A DNA stretch of 31,343 nucleotides from Monoraphidium neglectum (GCF_000611645.1 NW_014013555.1:1-31343); one strand, 5' to 3'. Positions 13,936 to 24,277 are shown, counted from the first letter of the stretch. The notes: generated by a model not told the origin, from the letters alone. Program-made: numbers and translations.

Positions 13936-14788
13936 ATGCGCGCGTGGCGCACGCACGCGAACGCACGTGCTTGAGCGCTCGCAATTCGTAATTTTGTGCA
14001 GCTATAGCAGCAGCAGCAGCATGATGACATCCATTACACGTGTCATGGCGGGAAGGACACAATCCAGCCTGCTTGTGCGCAGGGTGGACTGACATGAAAC
14101 TGACCTCCCAAGATTACACTTGGTATTCTCACCGCCCCTCCGCCCACCACACCCCTCCACACCCCCCCTACCTGGGCCAGTGTCTCATTGACGGCGTCTT
14201 CATCCCGGAAGCTGTCCTCGTGGAGGCCATCAGCACCACAGCCCAGCAGGGACGCCACAGGCCCCGGGGATGCAGAGGCAGACGAGGCAAGGGATGAGGA
14301 GGACCTGCACTGCTGCGGGCTCTCGGCGTCGCAGGCGGCGCCTGAACCGCCCATGCCAGGTCGGCGGCCCGTGACAAATCGCTGGCGTGCCAGGCGCATG
14401 TGGTCAAACAGCGATCCCACCGCTTCCTGTGAGAGGTTCCATGCTTGGAAAGATGTTGGGTTTGCTGACACGCTATGCAGCCCGCTCAGTGTGGCCAAAA
14501 GCTCATATGTCATGACAAAGAACGGTTGGTGGTTGTGACCCAGGAATGACAGGCCGACAGCAATACCGCAGCCACCCCCTCAATCCCCGTTCAAACCTTC
14601 TTGGCCATGAGCTCCTTGAGCTTGGCGCGGTGTGGCCTGCCCCTGGCCAGAGCGTCCACCTCTTCCTCCAGCTCACGCAGGATCAGGGCCGTGCGCCACC
14701 TGTGGAGCAACGGGTGGAGCAGGTGGGGGGGGGGAGGGCTCGCCTGGGTATGAAGGGTTGAGAGCTACCTTGCTGTGCAGACAGGGTC

Positions 14789-14848
<60 letters not shown>

Positions 14849-16037
14849 ACGCAGGCTGTTACGCCCGCGTGAATTGAAAACGTTGCTCTCATCCAGGAGT
14901 GCACACACAGCAGCAGCAATATTTCACCCCAACAGCAAGGCTGGATGAGAGCGAAACCACTCAACCAGTGAGCCCGCAGGCCGCCAGTTGGGCAGCCCAC
15001 ATGCCACCTTGCAGAGGCGAGCTTGCCTTCCTCAGCCCCACCTGAAGTTGATCTTGGCCAGTGCTGCGTCTGTGTAGATGTGGTCCCCAACGTACAGGAT
15101 GTCATCACCCTCAACACCCAGGGCCTTCTCAACCATACGCGCGCTGTGTGGGGTAGGGTTGGGGAGGGGCTGGTTGTTCCTTTGCAATTGCCAAGTACAG
15201 CACGGGATGCCGTCAGGTGACGGAACCGATTGGGGTGAGCTGCGATCTACTGCAAGCAGTGTACAATGCCCTGGACTGCACCGCACTGTCGCTGCTGAGG
15301 GGGTGACTGCTGCGCCCATGCAGGCCCCGCAACTGACCTCAGCAGCCACACCTTGCAAGTATCATCAATTCCCTGCCCCACCTGCCGCCACAGTAGAGGC
15401 CTCCTCGTTTTGCTGCCAGCACCGGCCGCATGAGGCCGTCCTCAGTGACCACTTCGTACAGCGACATGTTGTAGCTGAGGGTTTTTCATGGGCGGGGGCG
15501 GGGGTGGGTGTGGAGGAGCGCACAAAGCAGGTTGGTGGTCATCGTGCTGTTACACGATGATATGCCACCTAACAGCAGCATACACATGCAAGTGTTGATT
15601 TGGCCTCCGGCCAGCGCTTTTGCATGCTGGTGGGGGGCTTCTGCATGTTCTTGTATGCACGCTGCTCTGCAGGCTGACTGTCGACCCACCTGAAGAAGTC
15701 TGGCTTGCGCGCCATCACGATCACCTGCGTCGGTGTAACCAAATGTGATGCCCAGGATGAGGTTTAGGGCACGTGGCCAGGGGTGGTGGGGGCGCAAGCT
15801 TGGGGTCCACGCGCGTTCCTAAGCCGCCACGCTGGGAAAGCGACCAGCAAGAGAAGGCCTGGGCCCATTCTGGAGTCAGCCTCACAACCGTCAGGCCCAC
15901 CATGTCGAAGAGGTCGCGCCACGTCATGCCGTCTGGCAGGAACCTGTCGTAAGCGTAGGCCATAAGCGTGGACGTGTACCTGGGGGGAGGATGGGTGCGT
16001 GGGGGGGGGCACGGTTGAGAGGGAGGGGGATGTGTGT

Positions 16038-16081
<44 letters not shown>

Positions 16082-17000
16082 CGGTCGAGCAAGGCCATCG
16101 CGGTTTGCGCATGGAGTTGCTGAGGGGCATGCAATGTGTTGGTTCCCTGCCGTTGTGGCGCTGTGTGTGTGATTTGCAAGATCGACAGCTTGCTCCAATG
16201 TCCATCCTCAGCAATCCTTCACCCCCCTGCCTACATCCTTTTCGGCATCCCCCCTTTACTGGTAGTCGCTGTTGGTGATGAGCAGCATCATCTTGCCACT
16301 GTCCCTCTGGTCCAGCAGGGTGCGTGCCATGTCGGGATCAAGCTCGACAAAGCGGGATGGATCCTTCAAGGAGATTGCAGGGGTGCAGTCGGGGGCAGAG
16401 AGGGGGCCGGGAGGGGGGTGGCAGAGTGAAGCCCAGCACAAAGCTGAAGCTTTGCAAAGATTTCCACTCTCTCATTCTCAAACTCAAGTGTGTGCCAGAG
16501 GGCTGCACTGCCAGGTCCCCTCGTCGCCCCCCGTCACCCCCGGTCAGTCAGACCCCCACCTTGATGATCTCTCCCTTGAGCTTGCCCTCGACATGTGTGC
16601 GGTACAGCGCCTTGGCCACCATGCGGTACAGCCCCTGGTACGTCAGCTGGCTGCCACCAGGGCCACCACCAGCACCAAAGCTGAAGGCACCTTGGTCAAG
16701 ACGATCAACAAGCTGAGTTTGGGGGATGGGTAGGAGGTGAGCAAGAAGGCGGGTGTGTGAGTTGATGCATTCGTGTGTGAAGTAGCGTGAAACGCTTTGT
16801 GCAACACGCTCACCAGACTGCAGCAGTCTGGTGAGCGTGTTGACACGGGTGCTTGCTACTGCTGGCTGGTTTTGCCAACGAGGTGCATGCCCATGGGTGC
16901 CGCGTGCACCCATGATGTCGCCCCCGCTTTTAACGCGACACAGACACGCATGCGCACACGCGGGTGTGCGCACATGTGCACGTGTGTGTGTGCGCGCGTG

Positions 17001-17055
<55 letters not shown>

Positions 17056-17211
17056 GCTGCCTATTTTTGGCAAATGTGCATATTCACAGTTCCACACACC
17101 AACATACAAAACACGCAAAGACACACGCATAAACGCTTTCACATGCGTGCAAGAGTGCGCGCGCGCACTCACACACACACACACACACATACACACGCAC
17201 GCGCGCTTGCA

Positions 17212-17260
<49 letters not shown>

Positions 17261-19219
17261 CACACAAATAACCTGGCAGAAGAGCACGGCTTCGCTGATT
17301 GAGAAGAGTGTGTTGAGGAACACCCAGCGGCCCTCATTGCGCAGGTTGACCACCTCACGGCCGTACGCCTCGCGGATGTCCTGCCAGCCCATCATGTGCG
17401 TACCATGCATAGCACGCTTCACGAGCCTGATTCATAGGATGTGTGGTGGGGCTGGGTTTGGCGCATTAGGCACTGAAAGCAACATGAGGATGACGATGAG
17501 CTTTCGGAAAAATGGGGTGATCGCTGGGGTGGCACCGGCGCTGGATCCGAGCAGACCCAAATCACCTTGGGAGCTGCACTGGGCCCTGCATGCGTGTCTC
17601 TCACCCGTCCCCCCCATGCTCACCCAAACCTGTCGACCTTAATAAGGTTGCCCAGCTCCTTGTCCATGATTAGGCTGTGGATGCATGTGTATACGGTGCG
17701 CGATATTTGTGGAGATTCAGGTGGCCAACAAAGTTCTGTCATGTTTCGAGCAACGCTTGTTGGTTTCCTAAAGGCCACGCTCACCTTGAGGGTGCAGCAG
17801 CTGCAATTTATCAAACAGGCCCCGGTACCTTTGCCCTCGTGACCCCTCAAACCGTCCCCTCCATCCCCACCCGCGTATGACGAGGCTGCTGTCGAAGCGC
17901 AGCCCCTCCACCGGAACCCCCAGCTGCCTAAGAGCCTCCACGCCGTACTCATAGGCACGGCCCTCCCACGCATCGACATCGTAGTGGATCAGCGTCTGGC
18001 GGCGGTGGGTGAAGAGCACCCGAGGGGTTGGGTGTGAGGCTTAAGGGGGGGTCCAGGTGGCAGCATGACTACTGCGAAATTGGCCACAGAATCAAGCTTG
18101 CTCCTGCTCGCTCTCGTCCTCACACCTCCCATGTGCCGCTTCACGCACCCGTACCCACTGACCCCGCAACTCCTTACATAGTCGAGGTCAAAGCCAATGC
18201 ACTTGATAGACCGCAGGTTGAGAGTGCGACTGCAGTAGATAGCACGGTCTGGCCGGCTGGTGCTGTAGTCCGGGGGAACATCCAGGCAGTCCAACACCTC
18301 CTGTGACGTGCATATGGAGTTGAGGGCGTCCAGGTGTGGCGTTGAGGAGGGGCATGCCGAACAAGCGCTGTGCAATGCGGTGCAAAATGGTTCACCCCGG
18401 CACAGCACGGCCGGGGCCTCTGGCAGTCATGCTCGTCGCCGGTGCATCTGCAAGGCCCCGCAGGCGCCCCCGTTCCCTCCTGTCTCTGACCCGACCCTGC
18501 TGACCTGGACTGCGCCCTGCAGTGACTCCAGGTCCGTCGTGACGATACCCTCGAGTGACTCCAGCCCAAACAGGTTGACCACTCCGGCGCGCTTTAGGCG
18601 TTGCACAAAGTGCAGGTTGCCCTCAGTGGTTTCACCCAGGTAGTCAAACTGGACGGCGTTGTGATGAGAAAGGGGGGGAGGGGGCGGCTTGGACGGTGGC
18701 CTGGTCGGCAGGGACACAACAAGGGGCTAGAATTAGGGGGGGGGGTGAAGATTGCCCACAAGCACAAGCAGTGCGTCGCGAAGCTCCGAGCACAGAATGC
18801 AACCCACACCTGCTGCCGTCGGCAGCGGCCTGTACATGTCCTGGGCGTTCGCTGCCGCCCGCGCAACACGGTCATCACCTACCCTCCTTAGCCCCACCTT
18901 GCCTCCCTCCCGCTCCCCGCACCCGTGCATCCTCCTCCTCCACGTCCTGCACCACCCCCGCAGACGTCACAAACGTGTCGGCCTTGTCGCCCCCCTCCAG
19001 CTGTGTCACCAGTGGCAGCTGAGGATCCCCCGTGGTAGCGGCCAGCGCGCCCTCAGTGGTGCGGGGAGGCGGCGCGCGGGCTGCACCGCTGTCGTCGCGG
19101 GCCGCGGCGTGAAAGGGTTGGAGCCGGCGGCGTTGCACCACGGCCGCGCATTGTGCGCCCATTTTGAGCGGGCGTGGTGCTCTGCACCGGGTCATGGGAT
19201 GTCCAAGAGCTGATCGCAT
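12693..19219 (-). CDS. HAD-superfamily 5'-nucleotidase, cytosolic purine 5'-nucleotidase (NT5C2) family
   Basis: Eighteen exons (minus): 19219-18923, 18648-18505, 18300-18178, 17995-17871, 17674-17624, 17426-17273, 16712-16560, 16363-16260, 15979-15901, 15724-15690, 15474-15382, 15143-15042, 14699-14597, 14426-14172, 13860-13784, 13627-13557, 13284-13227, 12996-12693; 775 codons plus stop, all in phase. The family hydrolyses nucleoside 5'-monophosphates with an Asp nucleophile. Seen: HAD motif I DLDYT inside IKCIGFDLDYTLIHYD; VDRFGLVKRAMHGTHMM; motif II LITNSDYQYT; VIVMARKPDFF; motif IV YVGDHIYTD; then WRTALILRELEEE, KRWGFLSRAGLNDKSQL, DVYTSRVSNFMRYTP, RSPSQSLAHD. Order and spacing match the family throughout. 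The start ATG at 19219 opens an Arg-rich, acid-poor leader, possibly organellar. The tail after RGREDDEDEA is low complexity. Intron 17 is GC-AG. Confidence 0.92.
13904..13935 (+). repeat. (GT)n-(GA)n compound microsatellite in intron 14 of the nucleotidase gene
   Basis: About 21 bp of GT followed by GAGA, immediately upstream (in minus-strand sense) of the exon 15 acceptor. Confidence 0.8.
14792..14846 (+). repeat. (GA)27 microsatellite in intron 12 of the nucleotidase gene
   Basis: Uninterrupted GA for about 55 bp. Read on the minus strand it is a (CT)n pyrimidine tract located between exons 12 and 13, about 90 nt upstream of the exon 13 acceptor at 14700-14701. Confidence 0.9.
16030..16079 (+). 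repeat. (GT)n microsatellite in intron 8 of the nucleotidase gene
   Basis: GT dinucleotides with one TA interruption near the left end, between exons 8 and 9. Confidence 0.9.
16802..16842. repeat. 41-bp near-perfect palindrome (20-bp arms, 1-nt centre) in intron 6 of the nucleotidase gene
   Basis: Arms 16802-16821 and 16823-16842 are exact reverse complements around a single A at 16822. It lies within intron 6 (17272-16713), about 90 nt upstream of the exon 7 acceptor in minus-strand sense. Confidence 0.9.
16967..17267. repeat. Alternating purine-pyrimidine block: (GT)n, (GC)n and two long (CA)n tracts
   Basis: Still inside intron 6 of the nucleotidase gene. GT-, GC- and CA-alternating sequence runs through about 16967-17052; further (CA)n tracts cover about 17169-17190 and 17214-17267, separated by less repetitive CA-rich DNA. 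Such sequence has high Z-DNA potential. Confidence 0.85.
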
Positions 19220-19634
19220 GTCTGCTCTTTATGATAGAATCTACAGGCGCCTCTGACGTCCAAGGAGTCGATAAGAGTCAGATCTGCACACGTGATCAGC
19301 CGCAGCAACCGGTGTCTGGCAATGATTTCGGCGGCCCAATGTCAGATGTTTAACAAACATGGCTCGGTACCGGTACCGGTGTGGCGCTGGGGAGGCGGCC
19401 AGGTCAGCACATGCAGCAGCTTCGAACCGACTTGCGACAGGCTGTTTACCGTATACCATGAACGCCGTGTCATGCAGAGACAATGTTGGTACCGCCGCCT
19501 AATTTGAAGTGCAGTCCCGGTTTTGACGTGCAGTACTGGCGTGCGGTTTCGGCGCAAGCTGATTGCAGCAGAGGAGAGCGTCGCTCCAATCCCTGTCATC
19601 CGAGACCCTGCGCGGCACCTGCTGAGCTCATACA
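19220..19634. promoter_or_regulatory. Divergent intergenic region between nucleotidase and dienoyl-CoA isomerase genes
   Basis: About 415 bp between the two divergent ATGs (19219 minus, 19635 plus). It contains the palindrome CGGTACCGGTACCG at about 19365-19378, close to the middle. No TATA box is evident. A shared promoter is inferred from arrangement only. Confidence 0.45.
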
Positions 19635-21742
19635 ATGGAGGGCACTGAGTGGGCAGCCTTCCATTGGGGCTCGGCGCCGGGTGCGGTCGTGCGCGCCGGT
19701 TGGCGCGTCGCTGCACATGGCGGTGAGGTCGGCGCGCTCGTCCTGGCGCGCGGCAGCAAAGGCAATGCTTGGAACGGTGACATGTGGAGCGACTGGGACA
19801 AGGCGGTCGCGCTGCTGGCAGCTCGCAGCACAATTCGCGTGGTGAGAGGCAGCACACGACATTGAGCGCGATGCTGCGCAGCTGTCCCCGGCCTTGGGGG
19901 GGGATAGCGGTGCCACACCCCCTCGCACCAGGAGTACTTCAGACTGCCGACTCACTTCACTGAAGTCATCGTATGTTGACGCCCCTTCATCGCACTCCCC
20001 TCACACTCAGGTGGTGCTGGCTGCAGAGGGTCCCAACTTCACAGGGGGCTTGGATTTGTCCTACCTGGCGCAGACCTTTGCACGCAACACAGAGGCGGGG
20101 CCATGCCCTGCGCGCCAGCGGCGACGCTTTCTCGACTCGATTACTGCAATGCAGACCGCGTACAGTGTCCTGGAGATGCAGCCATGGCCCGTAATTGCAA
20201 TGATTCAAGGTGGGTCAGCGCTTGCGCATGTACTTGTGCTGGCCATGGCCCTGCAAGCGTGGTAATGGTGCGCCAGGGGGTGGCAGCACGGGTGCTGCTG
20301 GCAGCGGTGCTGCTGGTAGCGGTGCTGCTGGCAGCACCGAAGAAGCTGAAGCTGCTGCCTGGTCTCCTGCATTCACGCCAAAGCAGCTGCCACTCTTGCA
20401 ACAAATGCTGGCTACTTGACTGCGCTGCCCGTGATGCAGGCGCGTGTGTGGGTGCCGGTGTGGACCTGGTGACTGCCTGCGACATGCGCTACTGCACGAG
20501 CGGTGGGCATGAGGTTTGCTTGGCACAAGGAAAGGGACAAGGGGGTATATGTGTTGGCCAAGAGCCAGATGTTGTGGCTGGGCAGCCTCAGCTCAAGACA
20601 ATATACGGATGCGTGGCCCACCCTTGCAATTCGCACTCGCTGCGCCCATCATTGCTTCCTGCAGATGCGTATTTCTGCGTCAAGGTGGGTGCGGCCAGCT
20701 GTGGCTGCTGCGTGCCGCATGGGCTGCCAAGGTTCAGTGCATGCATGGATGTTGCTCGCCATCCTTGATGGGCAAGCCTTATCAACGCCGGGTCCACCCC
20801 TTTGGTGGTTGGGGTGCTCGACACAGGAATTCATGCAGCAGTGAGGGCTTGTCTCCATGTGTGTGTATGTGTGTGTGTGTATGTGTGTGTGTGTGTGTGA
20901 GTGTGTGTGTGTGTTTTCCATCCTAATCACGTCACTGTGGGCCTCTTGCTCCCATGCAGGAGGTGGACGTGGCCATCACAGCAGACCTTGGGACACTGCA
21001 GCGGCTGCCGGCAATTGTTGGGTGCGGCCTGCACACTGCACAGGCGTGCTGCCTGCTGCCTGCATGCGTGCCCACAAGCGCATGTACCGCACTGATGCAG
21101 GGATGAAAGTGAATTGGCGGGACCCACCTAAAGCTCTCTTTTCTTCTCCTTGCCTCTCACACTCTGCCCTTGCTGGCATATCCAGGCATGGTGTTGCGGC
21201 TGACATGGCCCTTACGGCGCGGAGGATTGGTGGGCACGAGGCAGCAAACATCGGGCTAGTGTCGCGCTGCTTTGCAACCCAGCACGAGATGGTGGCACAC
21301 GCACTGCAGGTGGGTTTCAGAGGGGTGTCAGGCTAGTGTCATCACCTCATGTGTGCTCGAGCGTAATCCGGCAAGACATCAGCCTGAAGTTGGCAACGCG
21401 CGGTTGCAGCTTGCTCCGTTCGTCCACATGTCTGAGGTGCCCTCAGCAGACAACCTCCTGCCCTGCTCCTGCCTTTCAACCGCCCCCCCCCCTTTCCTGC
21501 TACCCCGCATCTCTTGCCTTCCTTACAAGGCTGCTGGCGGCATTGCGTCCAAGAGCCCCCTGGCGGTCTGGGGTACCAAGCGAGTGCTGCTGCACACGCG
21601 CAACGGCTTTGGCGGCAGTGGTGTCAGGGGCGGCCTGGACCACGTTGCGCTCCACAACGCGGCGTTCTTGCTGGGACAGGACATCGAGGCCGTCGTGCAG
21701 GCACGCACAGCAGGGAAACCACCGCGCTTTTCAAAGCTGTGA
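19635..21742 (+). CDS. Peroxisomal delta(3,5)-delta(2,4)-dienoyl-CoA isomerase (ECH1/DCI1 type)
   Basis: Exons 19635-19841, 20011-20209, 20440-20502, 20665-20684, 20960-21021, 21186-21309, 21530-21742 give 295 codons plus stop, in phase. The enzyme belongs to the enoyl-CoA hydratase/isomerase (crotonase) fold and shifts double bonds of dienoyl-CoA in beta-oxidation of unsaturated fatty acids. Seen: VVLAAEGPNFTGGLDLSYL, MIQGACVGAGVDLVTACDMRYC, then SDAYFCVKEVDVAITADLGTLQRLPAIVG. The three catalytic acids known from rat ECH1 are all present: D in GVDL, E in KEVD, D in TADLG. The protein ends SKL, a canonical PTS1, so the peroxisome is the likely location. The first strand lacks the usual LNRP motif (LARGSKGNAWN instead). 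Exon 4 is a 20-nt microexon. Length is normal for the family. Confidence 0.92.
20859..20914 (+). repeat. (GT)n microsatellite in intron 4 of the isomerase gene
   Basis: GT dinucleotides with TA and GA interruptions, about 45 nt upstream of the exon 5 acceptor at 20958-20959. Confidence 0.9.
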
Positions 21743-22291
21743 ACATTGTGTCAGCTTTTTCATATATGTCATATGTGGTGTAATATTCGAGCAGCAAAGC
21801 TCCAAAAAATCTATTTGTACTTCAACGACAAATGGAGACCGAGTCAGAGAAGTGTCTGCATCTTGGTGAGGGCATTGCGTTGGGGCGCTCATGTGCGTGC
21901 ATGCATGCCGCTGAAACAGTGCATGCGTCTCCCCGCCAAATTCATACAGACATGTAACACAGGCCGACCTTTCAAAGCGTTGTCGCATGCGCGTGAGCGT
22001 TGCATGCCCCATGCTGTCCAACTGCAAATCCAGTTGGTTGCTACCCTGCTCGGCTGCACCGGGACCAACATCATCAGTAATTGGCCACATAGGTTGCACA
22101 TAAGAGTTTGTTTAGAGGCATGCAGGCTCACGCGCTCCAAATGGGTGGTAGGAGGCGCTTCGGCGGTGTCACAGAAGCACTCCACTGGCAGCTGCCCCCC
22201 CTCCGCCCCCCGCTGCGTTGCCGCCGCTTCCTGCATGCCTGCTCACTGCGTGCACGTCTTGAGGTATATTTAGTGATCCTCTGGTATATCG
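21743..22291. other. Intergenic: isomerase 3' UTR and leader of the coiled-coil gene
   Basis: Contains a TGTAA signal at 21779-21783, 37 nt after the isomerase stop. The rest shows no recognisable gene. If the downstream gene has 5' exons (see the frame conflict there), they would have to lie here, but I could not identify one. Confidence 0.45.
21779..21783 (+). terminator. TGTAA poly(A)-type signal of the isomerase gene
   Basis: Green-algal poly(A) pentamer 37 nt after the stop codon, in a locally AT-rich stretch. Confidence 0.6.
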
Positions 22292-23455
22292 ATGATAATA
22301 GGGGAGCAACTTCCTGAATTGAGTGCGGACGGCACCTGCGTTGTTGCTCGTCAAACACAAGTCTCCCGCGCTCTGCGAATGAAGGGCAGGCGCGCAACGT
22401 CCATATGGACGCGCGAAGGAAGAGCTGGAGCATCGATCGGCGCAGAAACGGCACGATCGGGACGAGGAGCGGAGACGGCGCGCGCTGGAGGACACAGCCG
22501 CTCAGCCCGTGACGCTGCGGACAATGAGCCATCGCGCATGCTGCACGCTGTGACGCGCAACCTGAGGGATGCGCTCAGTGATCTCCAGGACAGGGCTCTG
22601 GCCAACACGGAGGAGCTGCTGCGCCAGGAGAACCTGATCAGCGACCTCCGCCGCCAGCTGGCCGCAAAGTCGGCTCAGGTTGCGGAGCTGTCGGCGGCGC
22701 TGCTCATGGGCTCAGGGGCCGGCAGAGCAGCCGATGACTCTACAGACGATGTGAGCAGCGGCAACGGCGACTGCACTTCCAGCACAGCTGGCGGCGTCGA
22801 CGCCAGTGTTGGCGATGCGACCGAGCGTGGCTGCAGGGCCGCATCCTCACTTGCTGCGGCTGTCACGCACAGCAGCAGCCAGCATCCCAGCAAATGCCTA
22901 TTGGCCATCAGCAGCGGCGCACTGAGCAGCCATGAGAACGGCAGGCCGTGCAACAGCATCAGACCCGCGGCTCACGGCGGTGCCGCCATCAGCAGCGCGA
23001 GCAGCAGCAATTGCATGAGCAGCAGCAGCAGCAGCAGCCGCGGAAGCAGTCATAGCACTGTTGTTGGCGGTAGTCTTGGCCTCACTCACACAGCCGGCGC
23101 AGCCGCTGTCGATGGAGCGCCGGCATCAAGCGGCGCGTGTGGCCCTCCGTTTGTTGAAGAGCCCCTAGGCTGCATGCTGGTGCGCGCAGAGGACCTGGCA
23201 GCGCAGATCGCCGTGCAGCTGGGTGAGATGAATGTGGTGGAGGAGGAGGGCCCCAGCGGTGACGGCTGCGGCGACTGCGGCTTGAAGGATGGCAAGGCTG
23301 CCTTGCAGTGCCCTCTGGTGGCATCGCCCACGACCCCACCACTCGTCGGCCGTCGGCGTGTTGCAGCCGATGCTCCACCCCCAGCCGAGCGCACACACAC
23401 GGGCGCCGCCTGGCCCTATGAGAGGGTGCAGCGCACAGGGGCAGAGGTTGTATGA
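22292..23455 (+). CDS. Unrecognised Ser/Ala-rich protein with a coiled coil; 5' structure uncertain
   Basis: A continuous 387-codon frame from ATG 22292 to the stop at 23453-23455. I do not recognise the family. From about residue 82 it reads like real protein: an amphipathic coil (RMLHAVTRNLRDALSDLQD, then ANTEELLRQENLISDLRRQL), a long Ser/Ala/Gly low-complexity middle with serine runs, and a more ordered patch near the end (LGCMLVRAEDLAAQIAVQL, EMNVVEEEG). Third codon positions are strongly GC in this part. The first ~80 residues are different: low complexity with weak third-position GC. Another frame over 22383-22553 looks more coding there. The true N-terminus is therefore probably not the one given. 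No TGTAA signal was found just downstream. Confidence 0.55.
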   Translation: MIIGEQLPELSADGTCVVARQTQVSRALRMKGRRATSIWTREGRAGASIGAETARSGRGAETARAGGHSRSARDAADNEPSRMLHAVTRNLRDALSDLQDRALANTEELLRQENLISDLRRQLAAKSAQVAELSAALLMGSGAGRAADDSTDDVSSGNGDCTSSTAGGVDASVGDATERGCRAASSLAAAVTHSSSQHPSKCLLAISSGALSSHENGRPCNSIRPAAHGGAAISSASSSNCMSSSSSSSRGSSHSTVVGGSLGLTHTAGAAAVDGAPASSGACGPPFVEEPLGCMLVRAEDLAAQIAVQLGEMNVVEEEGPSGDGCGDCGLKDGKAALQCPLVASPTTPPLVGRRRVAADAPPPAERTHTGAAWPYERVQRTGAEVV

Positions 23456-24277
23456 GAGGCCATGTGCGAGCTGCCAGTGAGCGAGCGAGCTGTTGGGAAC
23501 GCTGCTGTCAACCCACCTCTAGCCTTGGTGCTGAATCGACCTAACAGCAGGCCCGATCACCATGCTTGTGCATGCGCATGCAATCTTGATATGACGTGAT
23601 TCAGGCCGTTATAACCTGATGAAATTCAGGTAGCTTGCATGCATGTGCCACCCCTTGCAATTCATCACATTCGCCGCTTGTGCAAAGTAGACATATGCGC
23701 TAGGTCAATGAGTCACGTAGGTGGACGCCTTGTTTTGCAGGTAGAGTAATCTTAGCGCAGGGGTGGCTGCCTGTGTTTATGGGCTGTGCTAATACATAGA
23801 TGCAGGCAGGGGTGGCAAGTGAGCTACCAAAAGAGGGGCGAGGCTGAACGGGGCTTGTGCCGCGCCGCACACACAGCAGGGCACCTTCGTCGCCTTCGCG
23901 CAACATGTCACCGCTTCCTGGGTTTTAGGCTCGCACGACCCCGATGAGTTTATGTGACCTGAGCGTTGTGGCCTGAAATCAGTCCTCACTTCCCCAGCAG
24001 CTCTCCACCAGCAGCATTTGTCACAGCGAGCTTGTCCTAGCTGGCAGCCCGAGTTCTCGCCGTGCAAAAACCGTCGGCACTGCACCATGACCTGACGACA
24101 GCGACTGTAGCCAATTACAATCCGCCAATTGTGGTAAGATGAGATTATCTACCCGCAATTGTGCTAAGATGAGATTATCTACCCCCCTGACGTGCTCGCT
24201 TTGATCGAAATGATCTCGCAGCGGAGGTGCGGCGCTTGGCAAAAGTGAGGGTCGCGGGCTCATCAGCGGACCGAACA
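23456..24277. other. Intergenic region upstream of the LRR-cyclase gene
   Basis: About 0.8 kb with no convincing gene on either strand. It holds the 3' UTR of the coiled-coil gene and the promoter and leader of the LRR-cyclase gene, including a 30-bp tandem duplication near its right end. Confidence 0.5.
24126..24185 (+). repeat. Two tandem copies of a 30-bp unit upstream of the LRR-cyclase start
   Basis: The unit contains AATTGTGSTAAGATGAGATT followed by ATCTACC. Copies begin at about 24126 and 24156 and differ at one or two bases. The second copy ends about 92 nt before the ATG at 24278, so it lies in the proximal promoter or 5' leader. Confidence 0.85.

Noticed and set aside
16797..17271. 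Long His/Thr-rich and Val/Cys-rich open frames over the CA/GT block
   Set aside because: Translations of dinucleotide repeats inside an intron of a well supported gene.
19400..19440. GGTTCGAAGC on the minus strand, like a tRNA B box
   Set aside because: The end of the B box does not fit (GCT instead of TCC), no A box lies at the right distance, and no cloverleaf can be drawn.
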